Positions 50,245 to 60,967 of a stretch of 64,000 bases of DNA are shown here, piece after piece. The notes below the pieces were generated by a model. That model saw only the letters and a program-made list of their open reading frames with translations. It did no database searches and was not told the DNA's origin. Within the stretch, counting starts at the first letter, position 1. Every line of letters begins with the position of its first letter. Source of the DNA: Dactylosporangium siamense. GTDB lineage: Bacteria > Actinomycetota > Actinomycetes > Mycobacteriales > Micromonosporaceae. A program made the translations under genes and the position numbers. Where the stretch lies: NCBI RefSeq assembly GCF_016862795.1, contig NZ_BONQ01000036.1:61990-125989 (forward strand), read 5' to 3'.

Positions 50245-51342
50245 CTACAGGACGCGGTGGACCCAGCCGTGCGGGTCGGGGGCCGTGCCCCGCTGGATGC
50301 CGACGAGGCGCTCGCGGAGGTCCATGGTGACCTTGCCGGCGGTGCCGTCGCCGATGGTGAACTCGCCGGAGCGGTCGCGGACCACGCCGATCGGGGTGAT
50401 CACGGCGGCGGTGCCGCAGGCGAAGGCCTCGCGGAGCCGGCCGCTGCGGGCGTCGGCCTGCCACTGCTCGTAGGAATACAGCTCCTCGCGGACCGTGAGG
50501 CCCTGGTCGGCGGCGAGGCGCAGGACCGACTCGCGGGTGATGCCGGGCAGGATCGTGCCGGTCAGCGGCGGGGTGAGCAGGGTGCCGTCGTCGAAGACGA
50601 AGAAGACGTTCATGCCGCCGAGCTCGTCGACGTAGCGCTGCTCGACGGCGTCGAGGAAGACGACCTGGTCGCAGCCGTGCTCGATGGCCTCGGCCTGGGC
50701 GACGAGGCTGGCGGCGTAGTTGCCGCCGCACTTCGCGGCGCCGGTGCCGCCGGGGGCGGCGCGGGTGTAGTCGCGGGAGACCCAGACGCTGACCGGTTTG
50801 ACGCCGCCCTTGAAGTAGCTGCCGACCGGGGAGGCGATGACCAGGAAGAGATACTCCGAGGAGGGCTTGACGCCGAGGAAGACCTCGCTGGCGTACTGGA
50901 ACGGGCGCAGGTAGAGGCTGCCCTCGGGGTCGGACGGGACCCAGTCGCGGTCGACGCGGATGAGCTCACTCAAGGCGTCCAGGAACAGCTGCGACGGCAC
51001 CGGGGCCATGGCCATGCGGGCCGCGGACTGCCGGAAGCGGGCGGCGTTGGCGTCGGGGCGGAACAGGGTGACGCCGCCGTCGGCCGCGCGGTAGGCCTTC
51101 AGGCCCTCGAAGATCTCCTGGGCGTAGTGCAGGACGGCGGTCGCCGGGTCCATCGGGATCGGCGCGCGGGCCTCGACGCGGGCGTCATACCAGCCCTTGC
51201 CCTCGGCATAGCGGATGGTGACCATGTGGTCGGTGAAGATCCGTCCGAAGCCGGGGTTGGCGAGCAGCGCGGACCGTTCCGCGGCGCTGACCGGGGCCGG
51301 ATTGGGCCGGACCTCGAAGTCGAGCGTTTCACCGCCGTTCAT
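50245..51342 (-). CDS. ilvE: Branched-chain amino acid aminotransferase
   Basis: 365 aa. PLP fold-type IV enzyme catalysing the last step of Val, Leu and Ile synthesis. The PLP lysine is in GTGAAKCGGNYAASL near residue 204; other features are YAQEIFEGLKAYR, YLRPFQYASEVFLGVKPSSEYLFLVIASPVGSYF, ELGGMNVFFVF, LTGTILPGITRESVL and FACGTAAVITPIG. ATG 51342 lies 60 nt downstream of leuB on the same strand. Confidence 0.96.
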   Translation of the reverse strand: MNGGETLDFEVRPNPAPVSAAERSALLANPGFGRIFTDHMVTIRYAEGKGWYDARVEARAPIPMDPATAVLHYAQEIFEGLKAYRAADGGVTLFRPDANAARFRQSAARMAMAPVPSQLFLDALSELIRVDRDWVPSDPEGSLYLRPFQYASEVFLGVKPSSEYLFLVIASPVGSYFKGGVKPVSVWVSRDYTRAAPGGTGAAKCGGNYAASLVAQAEAIEHGCDQVVFLDAVEQRYVDELGGMNVFFVFDDGTLLTPPLTGTILPGITRESVLRLAADQGLTVREELYSYEQWQADARSGRLREAFACGTAAVITPIGVVRDRSGEFTIGDGTAGKVTMDLRERLVGIQRGTAPDPHGWVHRVL

Positions 51343-51402
51343 GGCGTGCCTCCAGTTGCGCGTCGTGTCTGCAACTTACCCCGAACGGTCGTTCACGCGC
51401 AC

Positions 51403-52431
51403 TCAGGCCACGGCGGCGGCGAGCCGGTCGCCGATCGCCTCCGTGGACAGGGCCGAGCCCGGCGTGCGGGCGGCGACCTCGGCACCGACGGCGGCGGTGA
51501 CCTTCGCGGCTGCGTCGGGGTTGCCGAGGTGGTCCAGCAGCAGCGCGGTGGACAGCACCGCGGCGGACGGGTCGGCGATGCCCTTGCCGGCGATGTCCGG
51601 GGCCGAGCCGTGCACCGGCTCGAACATGGACGGGAAGGCCCGCTCGGGGTTGATCGAGCCGCTGGCCGCCAGGCCGATGCCGCCGGTGACCGCGGCCGCG
51701 ATGTCGGTGAGGATGTCGCCGAAGAGGTTGTCGGTGACCACGACGTCGTAGCGCTGCGGGTTGCTCACCAGGAACATGGCCGCGGCGTCGACGTGCTGGT
51801 ATTCGGTCTCGATGTCCGGGAACTCGGCCTTGACCGCGTTGAACGTGCGGGCCCAAAGGCCACCGGCGTGGGTGAGCACGTTGGTCTTGTGCACCAGGGT
51901 CACCTTGCGCCGCTCGCGCTTCGCGGCGCGGGCGAACGCGTCGCGGATGACCCGCTCGACGCCGTGGCGGGTGTTGAGGCTCTCCTCGGTCGCGACCTCG
52001 GCGGGCGTGCCGGGGTGCAGGTTGCCGCCGGCGCCGACGTAGAGACCCTCGGTGCCCTCACGGACGACGACGAGGTCGATCTCGCCCGGCTTGACACCGG
52101 CGAGGGGGCTGGTCGTGCCGGGCCACAGCCGCGACGGGCGGAGGTTCACATACTGGTCGAAGTCGAACCGCAGCTTCAGCAGCAGGCCCCGCTCGAGCAC
52201 GCCCGGCGGGACGCTCGGGTCACCGACGGCGCCGAGCAGGATCGCGTCGTGGCCGCGCAGCTCCTCGAGCACGCTGTCGGGGAGCACCTCGCCGGTGCGG
52301 TGGTAGCGGGCGGCGCCCAGGTCGTAGTCGGTCGTCTCGACGTCCGGAAGGATGACCCGCAGCACCTTGAGTGCCTGGGCCACCACTTCGGTCCCGATAC
52401 CGTCCCCGGCCACGACCGCGATCTTCGCCAC
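51403..52431 (-). CDS. leuB: 3-isopropylmalate dehydrogenase
   Basis: 342 aa from GTG 52431 ([16 protein letters not shown]); the adjacent GTG 52434 is equally possible, and GAGGAAAGG lies upstream. It oxidatively decarboxylates 3-isopropylmalate in leucine synthesis. Motifs: [35 protein letters not shown] (substrate arginines), [30 protein letters not shown] (catalytic Lys), [33 protein letters not shown] (metal Asp residues) and [19 protein letters not shown]. Separated from serA by a terminator-like hairpin. Confidence 0.96.
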   Translation of the reverse strand: MAKIAVVAGDGIGTEVVAQALKVLRVILPDVETTDYDLGAARYHRTGEVLPDSVLEELRGHDAILLGAVGDPSVPPGVLERGLLLKLRFDFDQYVNLRPSRLWPGTTSPLAGVKPGEIDLVVVREGTEGLYVGAGGNLHPGTPAEVATEESLNTRHGVERVIRDAFARAAKRERRKVTLVHKTNVLTHAGGLWARTFNAVKAEFPDIETEYQHVDAAAMFLVSNPQRYDVVVTDNLFGDILTDIAAAVTGGIGLAASGSINPERAFPSMFEPVHGSAPDIAGKGIADPSAAVLSTALLLDHLGNPDAAAKVTAAVGAEVAARTPGSALSTEAIGDRLAAAVA

Positions 52432-52515
52432 CACTGCGCCCCTTTCCTCGGACCAGCCCACGGTACGCGCTCGTCCTACTGAGTGGACGCTCATCCCAGT
52501 CATTGGAAATAAGAC

Positions 52516-52549
52516 GGGGGCAGGGAGAGCCGCCACTCTCCCCGCCCCC
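52516..52549 (-). terminator. terminator between serA and leuB
   Basis: Arms GGGGGCAGGGAGAG and CTCTCCCCGCCCCC pair (one mismatch) with a 6-nt loop just after the serA stop, followed on the minus strand by GTCTTATTTCC. leuB therefore likely has its own promoter in 52432-52515. Confidence 0.8.
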
Positions 52550-52562
52550 TAGGAGGAACGTC

Positions 52563-54173
52563 TTACTCGCCCGACAGGTCGACCGTGCTCGCCGCGGTGG
52601 CGCCGATGGCCTGCTGGGCCTCGTTGAGCAGGTCCGCGTGCACGGACTGGTCGACGGTCAACGTCATCAGCGCCTCGCCGCCGGCTTCGCGCCGGGCGAC
52701 CTGCATCGCCGCGATGTTGACCCCCGCAGTGCCCAGTATCGACCCCACCAGTCCGACGACGCCGGGGCGGTCGGCATATCGGAAGAACAGCAGCACGCCC
52801 TCCGCGGCGAGCTCGAGGCTGAAGCCGTCGATCTCGGTCAGCTTCAGGGCCTCTCGCGGTCCCGCGACATACGTGCCGGACACGGAGGCTACCTTGCCGT
52901 CGGGCAACACACCGCGCACGGTCACCAGGTTGGTCTGATCGGCCGACTCGGTGAACACCGCGAGGGCGACCTCGACCCCCCGATCGGCCGCCAGATGCGG
53001 TGCGTTCACATAGGTGACCTGCTCTGCAACGACGCTGCTGAACAGGCCTTTCGTCGCGGCGAGCTTGAGCACGGACACATCGTGGGTGGCGACCTCGCCG
53101 TGCACCTCGACCGTGACGGCCGAGGCGATGCCGCCCGCGACGGCGGTGAAGACCCGGCCGAGCTTCTCGGCCAGGGGCAGCAGCGGCCGCACCTCCTCGG
53201 CGACGACGCCTCCGACCTGGACGTTGACCGCGTCCGGGACGAACTCGCCGTCGAGGGCCAGCTTCACGCTGCGGGCGACGGCCAGGCCGGCCTTGTCCTG
53301 TGCCTCGACCGTCGACGCGCCCAGGTGCGGGGTCGCGACCACGTTGTCGAACGCGAACAGTGGCGACGCGACGCACGGCTCCTTGCTGAACACGTCGATG
53401 CCGGCACCGGCGACCCGCCCGTCGGCGATCGCGTCGGCGAGGGCCTGCTCGTCGACGAGGCCGCCACGGGCCGCGTTGATGATCCGCACGCCCGGCTTGA
53501 CGATGCCCAGCTCGCGGGCGCCGATGAGGCCGACGGTCTCGGGGGTCTTCGGCAGGTGGATCGAGATGAAGTCGCTCTCGCGCAGCAGCTCGTCCAGGCC
53601 CAGCAGGCGCACGCCGAGCGCGGCCGCTCGGGCCGGCTGGATGTAGGGGTCGTAGGCGACCAGCCGCACCCCGAACGCCGCCATCCGCTGGGCGAACAGC
53701 ACCCCGATGCGGCCCAGACCGACCACGCCGACGACCTTGCCGGACAGCTCGACGCCGGTGTACTTGGACCGCTTCCACTCCCCCGCCTTCAACGCGGCCG
53801 AGGCCGCGGCGGTGTTGCGGGCGACGGCGAGCAGCAGGGCGACGGCCTGCTCGGCGGCGGAGACGATGTTGGACGTCGGTGCGTTGACGACCATGACGCC
53901 GCGGGCGGTCGCGGCGGGGACGTCGACGTTGTCGAGGCCGACGCCGGCACGGGCGACGACCTTCAGCCGGGGCGCGGCCGCGACCGCTTCGGCGTCGACC
54001 TGGGTGGCGCTGCGCACGATGATCGCGCTGGCGTCGGCGAGCGATTCCAGCAGTGCCGAACGATCCGTGCCGTCGATGTGACGGACCTCGTAGTCGTCGG
54101 CGAGAACTTCCAGGGCGGAGGGAGCGAGCTCCTCGGCGATCAGCACCACCGGGCGGTCAGGAGGGAGGGTCAT
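52563..54173 (-). CDS. serA: D-3-phosphoglycerate dehydrogenase
   Basis: 536 aa from ATG 54173, the long actinobacterial type. It starts the phosphorylated serine pathway. NAD-binding motif VVGVVGLGRIGVLFAQRMAAFG; catalytic Arg in RSATQ/INAARGGLVDEQAL, Glu in VFSKEP and His in ATPHLGASTVEAQ. After residue ~315 come the intervening ASB domain (VQVGGVVAEEVRPLLPLAEKLGR...) and a C-terminal ACT domain (LLFFRYADRPGVVGLVGSILGTAGVNIAAMQVARREAGGEALMTLTVD), which binds serine for feedback inhibition. Sits among branched-chain genes, as in other actinomycetes. Confidence 0.96.
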   Translation of the reverse strand: MTLPPDRPVVLIAEELAPSALEVLADDYEVRHIDGTDRSALLESLADASAIIVRSATQVDAEAVAAAPRLKVVARAGVGLDNVDVPAATARGVMVVNAPTSNIVSAAEQAVALLLAVARNTAAASAALKAGEWKRSKYTGVELSGKVVGVVGLGRIGVLFAQRMAAFGVRLVAYDPYIQPARAAALGVRLLGLDELLRESDFISIHLPKTPETVGLIGARELGIVKPGVRIINAARGGLVDEQALADAIADGRVAGAGIDVFSKEPCVASPLFAFDNVVATPHLGASTVEAQDKAGLAVARSVKLALDGEFVPDAVNVQVGGVVAEEVRPLLPLAEKLGRVFTAVAGGIASAVTVEVHGEVATHDVSVLKLAATKGLFSSVVAEQVTYVNAPHLAADRGVEVALAVFTESADQTNLVTVRGVLPDGKVASVSGTYVAGPREALKLTEIDGFSLELAAEGVLLFFRYADRPGVVGLVGSILGTAGVNIAAMQVARREAGGEALMTLTVDQSVHADLLNEAQQAIGATAASTVDLSGE

Positions 54174-54460
54174 ACGGTCCTCGACTCTCGGGCTTCGGCT
54201 GGCGTCGATGCGCGGCGCGCGACACTGCACGCCAGGCGCAGGTCGGCGACGGGGCCGGGCGGACGGCCTCTTCCGCCGATCGTAGGCCTGCGGCAGCAAC
54301 CGCCCGTCCCCGCTCGGACGTGAGCGCGATCACAGCAGCCCGTTCGAGTGACCGGCTGTCAGACACCCGACCTGGCCCTTTCTGAACCCTTTGGGCCCGC
54401 CCGTCCGTGTCGGCTGGCATCACCACGCCCCTTCCCACCGACGGCTGAGGAGACACCACG

Positions 54461-54760
54461 ATGAGCGAGTACTACGACGGCGGCGACCACGCTGGCCACG
54501 AGGCGACCTACGAGGGTCACGACGCCTACCAGGGCGAGGAGCACGCCGACCAGTACGCGGACGTCCAGGAGCAGGTGCACCACGTGATCGAGCTGATCGG
54601 CGAGAAGATCGACGGCATCGAGCACGACGTCCACGAGGCGTACGACCAGCCGGCGGAGCACGACGCCTACGCCTCGGACGAGTACCAGGCCGATGACCAC
54701 AAGGCCGAAGGCCACAAGGCTGACGACTACCAGGGCTACTCGCCCTACGCGCGCTCCTGA
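54461..54760 (+). CDS. Small acidic His/Tyr-rich hydrophilic protein
   Basis: 99 aa starting at ATG 54461 after GGCTGAGGAG. It is very rich in Asp, Glu, His and Tyr, with a central helix DVQEQVHHVIELIGEKIDGIEHDVHEAY and a C-terminal HKAEGHKADDYQ repeat. No cysteine, no signal peptide, no family recognised. The His/acid composition could bind metal, a guess. It is followed by a perfect palindromic terminator. The gap 54174-54460 should contain the divergent serA promoter. Confidence 0.65.
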   Translation: MSEYYDGGDHAGHEATYEGHDAYQGEEHADQYADVQEQVHHVIELIGEKIDGIEHDVHEAYDQPAEHDAYASDEYQADDHKAEGHKADDYQGYSPYARS

Positions 54761-54781
54761 TCGCAGCGGTCAGGGAACCGG

Positions 54782-54817
54782 GACGGCCCCGGCGTGGAGC
54801 TCCACGCCGGGGCCGTC
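54782..54817 (+). terminator. perfect 36-nt palindromic terminator
   Basis: The palindrome GACGGCCCCGGCGTGGAG and its complement, without interruption, followed by TTGACT; 21 nt after the stop of the small acidic protein. Confidence 0.85.
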
Positions 54818-54883
54818 TTGACTCTCCCGTGGCTGGAGACCGGAGGCTGGTTCCACCGAAGCAGGAACGACTGAGGAGGAGCC

Positions 54884-55258
54884 ATGGAGAACCCGTACGC
54901 GGCCGAGGCCGAGCAGCGGTGGGGGCAGACCGAGGCGTACCGGCAGTCCGCCGAGCGGACCGCGAAGTACACGCCGCGCGACTGGGAACGCATCAAGGCG
55001 GAGGCGGCCGAGAACACGGCGGCGTTCACGCGGGCCTTCGTCGACGGCGAGCCGGCCCAGGGTGAGCGGGCGATGGACCTCGCCGAGGCGCACCGGGAGC
55101 ACATCAGCCGGTGGTTCTACGACTGCTCGAGCGAGATCCACCGCGGCCTCGGCGACATGTACGTCGACGACCCGCGGTTCACCGCGAACTACGACACGGA
55201 CCACCCGGGCCTGGCGCAGTTCATCAGGGACGCGATCCACGCGAACGCGGCCCGATAA
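54884..55258 (+). CDS. Stand-alone TipAS antibiotic-recognition domain protein
   Basis: 124 aa with GAGGAGG before ATG 54884. The whole protein is the TipAS fold: NPYAAEAEQRWGQTEAYRQSAER, YTPRDWERIKAEAAENTAAF, AEAHREHISRWFYDCSSEIHRGLGDMYVDDPRFTANYD, HPGLAQFIRDAIHANA. The Cys in FYDCS corresponds to the residue that bonds thiopeptides such as thiostrepton in streptomycete TipA. There is no MerR helix-turn-helix, so it resembles the short TipAS form, which sequesters antibiotic. It lies convergent to ilvC. Confidence 0.9.
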   Translation: MENPYAAEAEQRWGQTEAYRQSAERTAKYTPRDWERIKAEAAENTAAFTRAFVDGEPAQGERAMDLAEAHREHISRWFYDCSSEIHRGLGDMYVDDPRFTANYDTDHPGLAQFIRDAIHANAAR

Positions 55259-55261
55259 GCA

Positions 55262-55289
55262 AAAGGGGGGCTCCGTGGAGCCCCCCTTT
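55262..55289. terminator. bidirectional terminator between TipAS gene and ilvC
   Basis: A perfect 13-bp stem AAAGGGGGGCTCC / GGAGCCCCCCTTT with a 2-nt loop, A-rich on the left and T-ended on the right. It serves both convergent genes. Confidence 0.9.
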
Positions 55290-55299
55290 CACGGAAAAG

Positions 55300-56854
<1,555 letters not shown>

Positions 56855-56855
56855 C

Positions 56856-58718
56856 TCAGACGTCATCCTTGTCGAACTTGGGCGCGACCCCGCGGGCGAA
56901 CATGATCTCGTCGTTGCTGGTGCCGGCGGCGACCATCGGCCACACCATGGCGTCCTTGCCGACCACGAAGTCGATGACGACCGGCTGGTCGGTGACCTTC
57001 ATCGCGGCCTCGATCGTGGCGTCGACGTCCTGCTTGGTCTCGCACCGCAGGCCGACGCAGCCCAGCGCGTCGGCGAGCTTCACGAAGTCCGGGATGCGGT
57101 GCTTGTGGGTGCCCAGCTCGGTGTTGGAGTACCGCTGGTCGTAGAACAGCGTCTGCCACTGCCGGACCATACCGAGGTTGCCGTTGTTGATGACGGCGAC
57201 CTTGATCGGGATGCCTTCGAGGGCGCAGGTGGCGAGCTCCTGGTTGGTCATCTGGAAGCAGCCGTCGCCGTCGATCGCCCAGACCACCTTGTCGGGCCGG
57301 CCGACCTTGGCGCCCATCGCGGCCGGGACGGCGTAGCCCATGGTGCCGAGCCCGCCGGAGTTGAGCCAGGTGGCGGGGTGCTCGTACTGGACGAACTGCG
57401 CCGCCCACATCTGGTGCTGGCCGACCCCGGCGGTGTAGATCGCGTCGGGACCGACGAGCTTGCCGATGCGCTCGATCACGTACTGGGGGGCCAGGGTGCC
57501 GTCGGACGGCTCCTCGTAGCCGAGGGGGTACCGGCCGCGGATGTCGTCGAGGGTGGCCCACCAGTCGGTGATCGAGGCCTTGTGGCCGGCCGCGTACTCG
57601 GTGGTGACGGCGCCGATCAGCTCCTCGATGACGTGCTTGGCGTCGCCGACGATCGGCACGTCCGCGACCCTGTTCTTGCCGATCTCGGCCGGGTCGATGT
57701 CGGCGTGGATGATCTGGGCGTTCGGCGCGAACGTGTTCAGGTCGCCGGTCACCCGGTCGTCGAAGCGCGCGCCGAGGGTGATCAGCAGGTCCGACTTCTG
57801 CAACGCGTAGACGGCGCCGACCGTGCCGTGCATGCCGGGCATGCCCATGTGCTGCGGGTGCGAGTCGGGGAACGCGCCGCGGGCCATCAGCGTCGTGACG
57901 ACGGGCGCGCCGGTCAGCTCGGCCAGCTTGCGCAGCACCTCGGAGGCCTGGGCCTTGATGACGCCGCCGCCGACATACAGCACCGGCCGCTTCGCGGCGG
58001 CGATGAGGCGGGCCGCCTCACGGATCTGCTTGCCGTGCGGGTGCAGCGTCGGGTGGTAGCCGGGCAGGTCCAGCGTCGGCGGCCACTTGAACGTCGTCTG
58101 CTTCTGCAGGACGTCCTTGGGGATGTCGACGAGGACCGGGCCGGGCCGGCCGGTCGAGGCGAGGTGGAACGCCTCGGCGAGGACCCGCGGCAGCTCCTCG
58201 CCCGACTTCACCAGATAGTTGTGCTTGGTGATCGGCAGGGTGATGCCGGCGATGTCGGCTTCCTGGAACGCGTCGGTGCCGATCGAGGCCGACGCGACCT
58301 GACCGGTGATCGCGACCATGGCGACGGAGTCCATGTACGCGTCGGCGATCGGCGTGACCAGGTTGGTCGCGCCCGGGCCGGACGTGGCCATGCAGACGCC
58401 GACCTTGCCGGTGGCCTGCGCGTAGCCGGTGGCGGCGTGGCCGGCCCCCTGCTCGTGGCGGACCAGGATGTGCCGGACGCGCTCGGAGTCGAACAGCGGG
58501 TCGTACGCCGGCAGGATCGCGCCGCCGGGGATGCCGAAGACGACGTCCGCGCCGAGCTCCTCGAGCGAACGCACCAGCACCTGGGCACCGGTCAGAAGCT
58601 CCGGCTTCTTGTCTACGGCCTTCTCCGACTTGTCGGTCTTGTCGGCCGGCGTCGACCCCGTCGCGGGTGCGGTCGGGTGCGCTCGGTGGGCGAGGACTTC
58701 AGGCGTGGGTCTCGTCAT
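56856..58718 (-). CDS. ilvB: Acetolactate synthase large (catalytic) subunit
   Basis: 620 aa from ATG 58718. ThDP- and FAD-dependent first common enzyme of Val/Ile/Leu synthesis. The catalytic Glu is in [16 protein letters not shown]; further motifs are [43 protein letters not shown] and the ThDP-Mg motif [42 protein letters not shown]. About 35 N-terminal residues are Lys/Asp/Pro-rich and flexible. Preceded by a leader-peptide attenuator; ilvN and ilvC follow in the operon. Confidence 0.97.
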   Translation of the reverse strand: MTRPTPEVLAHRAHPTAPATGSTPADKTDKSEKAVDKKPELLTGAQVLVRSLEELGADVVFGIPGGAILPAYDPLFDSERVRHILVRHEQGAGHAATGYAQATGKVGVCMATSGPGATNLVTPIADAYMDSVAMVAITGQVASASIGTDAFQEADIAGITLPITKHNYLVKSGEELPRVLAEAFHLASTGRPGPVLVDIPKDVLQKQTTFKWPPTLDLPGYHPTLHPHGKQIREAARLIAAAKRPVLYVGGGVIKAQASEVLRKLAELTGAPVVTTLMARGAFPDSHPQHMGMPGMHGTVGAVYALQKSDLLITLGARFDDRVTGDLNTFAPNAQIIHADIDPAEIGKNRVADVPIVGDAKHVIEELIGAVTTEYAAGHKASITDWWATLDDIRGRYPLGYEEPSDGTLAPQYVIERIGKLVGPDAIYTAGVGQHQMWAAQFVQYEHPATWLNSGGLGTMGYAVPAAMGAKVGRPDKVVWAIDGDGCFQMTNQELATCALEGIPIKVAVINNGNLGMVRQWQTLFYDQRYSNTELGTHKHRIPDFVKLADALGCVGLRCETKQDVDATIEAAMKVTDQPVVIDFVVGKDAMVWPMVAAGTSNDEIMFARGVAPKFDKDDV

Positions 58719-58777
58719 CGCATTTCGCACTTTCGCTCGAAGGTGTCCAGGTCACGGTTCAGACTCGCTCGGACATG

Positions 58778-58840
58778 AAAAAACCCCTCCGTGCGATGCA
58801 CGAGGGGCTAGCGCGCTGACGGCAGGCGTCGGCGCGCTAG
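58778..58840 (-). promoter_or_regulatory. ilvB transcription attenuator
   Basis: On the minus strand, a 14-bp hairpin (CTAGCGCGCCGACG / CGTCAGCGCGCTAG, 58808-58840) whose first arm contains the leader stop codon is followed by a terminator stem (CCCCTCGTGC / GCACGGAGGGG with one bulge) and TTTTTT. Same architecture as at cimA, including the TAGCGCG arms. Confidence 0.88.
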
Positions 58841-58872
58841 ATGATAAGTACTCGCAGCGACCTCGACGACAT
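58837..58872 (-). CDS. ilvB leader peptide
   Basis: ATG 58872 encodes [11 protein letters not shown] then TAG. The run Val-Leu-Ile-Ile immediately before the stop senses all three branched-chain tRNAs. The stop lies in the first arm of the attenuator hairpin. Confidence 0.88.
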   Translation of the reverse strand: MSSRSLRVLII

Positions 58873-58944
58873 GTGCCCACTCTCGCGCATCTCACGCCCC
58901 GAGTCAACCGATCCCACGATCTGGAACGTGTCAGACTCACAAGT

Positions 58945-60789
58945 ATGCCCGAGCTGCGGTCCAAAACCTCCACTTCTGGTCGCAACATGGCCGGCGCACG
59001 CGCCCTGTGGCGCGCCACCGGCATGACCGACGCAGATTTCGGTAAGCCAATCGTCGCCATCGCCAACAGTTTCACGCAGTTCGTGCCGGGCCATGTCCAC
59101 CTGCGCAACCTCGGGATCATCGTCGCTGACGCGGTCGCCGAGGCGGGTGGGGTCGCCAAGGAGTTCAACACCATCGCCGTCGACGACGGCATCGCGATGG
59201 GCCACGGCGGGATGCTGTACTCGCTGCCCAGCCGCGAGCTCATCGCCGACGCCGTCGAGTACATGGTGCAGGCGCACTGCGCCGACGCCCTCGTGTGCAT
59301 CTCCAACTGCGACAAGATCACGCCCGGCATGCTGCTCGCCGCCCTCCGCCTCAACATCCCCACCGTCTTCGTCTCCGGCGGCCCCATGGAAGCCGGCAAG
59401 ACCATCGCGATCGAGGGCGTCGTGCACGCCAAGCTCGACCTCATCGACGCGATGATCGCCTCGGCCAACGAGGCCGTCACCGACGAGCAGCTCGGCGAGA
59501 TCGAGCGCTCCGCCTGCCCGACCTGCGGCTCGTGCTCCGGCATGTTCACCGCCAACTCGATGAACTGCCTCACCGAGGCGATCGGCCTGGCCCTGCCGGG
59601 CAACGGCTCGACCCTCGCCACACACAGCGCCCGCAAGGCCCTGTTCGAGCGGGCCGGCTCGCTGATCGTCGAGCTGTGCAAGCAGTACTACGAGGGTGAC
59701 GACGCCTCGGTGCTGCCGCGCGCGATCGCCACCCGGGAGGCGTTCGAGAACGCGGTCGCCCTCGACGTGGCCATGGGCGGCTCGACCAACACCGTCCTGC
59801 ACCTGCTCGCCGCCGCCCGCGAGGCCGAGGTCGAGTTCAGTGTCTCCGACATCGACGGCATCTCCCGCCGGGTGCCGTGCCTGTCGAAGGTCGCGCCGAA
59901 CAGCCCGAAGTACCACATGGAGGACGTCCACCGGGCCGGCGGCATCCCCGCCATCCTGGGTTCGTTGAACCGCGCGGGGCTCCTGAACACCAACGTGCGG
60001 AGCGTGCATTCTCCTGATCTGCCCGGCTGGCTCGCCGAGTGGGACATCCGGGGCGGGTCACCCTCGGCGACCGCGCTGGAGCTGTTCCACGCTGCGCCGG
60101 GCGGGGTCCGCACGGTCGAGCCGTTCTCCACGTCGAACCGCTGGGCGACCCTGGACACCGACGAAGCCGAGGGCTGCATCCGATCCAAGGAGCACGCGTA
60201 CTCGGCCGACGGCGGCCTGGCGATCCTCTTCGGCAACGTCGCCCCCGACGGCTGCGTCGTGAAGACCGCCGGCGTGCCGGACGAGAACCTCGTCTTCCAC
60301 GGCACGGCCCGCGTCTTCGAGTCGCAGGAGTCGGCCGTCGACGGCATCCTCGCCAAGCAGGTCGTCGCCGGTGACGTCGTGGTCATCCGGTACGAAGGAC
60401 CGAAGGGCGGGCCGGGCATGCAGGAGATGCTCTACCCGACGTCGTTCCTGAAGGGCCGTGGCCTCGGCCGGGCGTGCGCGCTCATCACCGACGGCCGGTT
60501 CTCCGGCGGCACCTCCGGCCTGTCCATCGGGCACATCTCCCCGGAGGCGGCCGGCGGCGGGCTGATCGCCCTCGTCGAGGACGGCGACCGGATCGAGATC
60601 GACATCCCGCACCGCTCGATCAACCTCGTGGTCGACGAGGACGTGCTGACCGCGCGCCGCGTCGCCCAGGAGAAGCGCGAGCGGCCGTACACGCCGCTGG
60701 ACCGCACCCGGCCGGTCTCGGCCGCGCTGCGTGCCTACGCGTCGATGGCCACCGCGGCCAGCGACGGCGCCTACCGCAAGGTGCCGTGA
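58945..60789 (+). CDS. ilvD: Dihydroxy-acid dehydratase
   Basis: 614 aa from ATG 58945; no clear Shine-Dalgarno (CACAAGT precedes), so the message may be short-leadered. Fe-S enzyme forming the 2-keto acids of Val and Ile. Cluster and metal motifs: [127 protein letters not shown]. Divergent from the ilvB leader. Confidence 0.97.
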   Translation: MPELRSKTSTSGRNMAGARALWRATGMTDADFGKPIVAIANSFTQFVPGHVHLRNLGIIVADAVAEAGGVAKEFNTIAVDDGIAMGHGGMLYSLPSRELIADAVEYMVQAHCADALVCISNCDKITPGMLLAALRLNIPTVFVSGGPMEAGKTIAIEGVVHAKLDLIDAMIASANEAVTDEQLGEIERSACPTCGSCSGMFTANSMNCLTEAIGLALPGNGSTLATHSARKALFERAGSLIVELCKQYYEGDDASVLPRAIATREAFENAVALDVAMGGSTNTVLHLLAAAREAEVEFSVSDIDGISRRVPCLSKVAPNSPKYHMEDVHRAGGIPAILGSLNRAGLLNTNVRSVHSPDLPGWLAEWDIRGGSPSATALELFHAAPGGVRTVEPFSTSNRWATLDTDEAEGCIRSKEHAYSADGGLAILFGNVAPDGCVVKTAGVPDENLVFHGTARVFESQESAVDGILAKQVVAGDVVVIRYEGPKGGPGMQEMLYPTSFLKGRGLGRACALITDGRFSGGTSGLSIGHISPEAAGGGLIALVEDGDRIEIDIPHRSINLVVDEDVLTARRVAQEKRERPYTPLDRTRPVSAALRAYASMATAASDGAYRKVP

Positions 60790-60794
60790 CGGTC

Positions 60795-60830
60795 ACCCGG
60801 GCCACTTCGACCGAAGTGGCCCGGGTTTTC
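60795..60830 (+). terminator. terminator of ilvD
   Basis: A perfect 14-bp stem ACCCGGGCCACTTC / GAAGTGGCCCGGGT, loop GACC, followed by TTTTC. Confidence 0.9.
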
Positions 60831-60854
60831 ACCGCGTCGGTGGACTAGCATCGG

Positions 60855-60950
60855 GGTTGAACCCGCGACTGGCGCACATCAAGGTGGAACCGACCACCGG
60901 GGAGCTTCCTGTATCGCTGGCACCGCGCGCCTGGGTGCCGCGGTCGGCTT
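60855..60950 (+). promoter_or_regulatory. ZTP (pfl) riboswitch upstream of glyA
   Basis: The conserved pfl elements occur in order: GACTGGCG (60867-60874), GGTGGAAC then CCACCGGGGAGC (60883-60905), a variable linker, and CGCCTGGG (60928-60935) just before the glyA start. The family senses ZTP/ZMP (10-formyl-THF shortage) and commonly controls glyA in actinobacteria. The outer boundaries are approximate. Confidence 0.85.
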
Positions 60951-60967
60951 CGCCTTGGGAGCACCCC

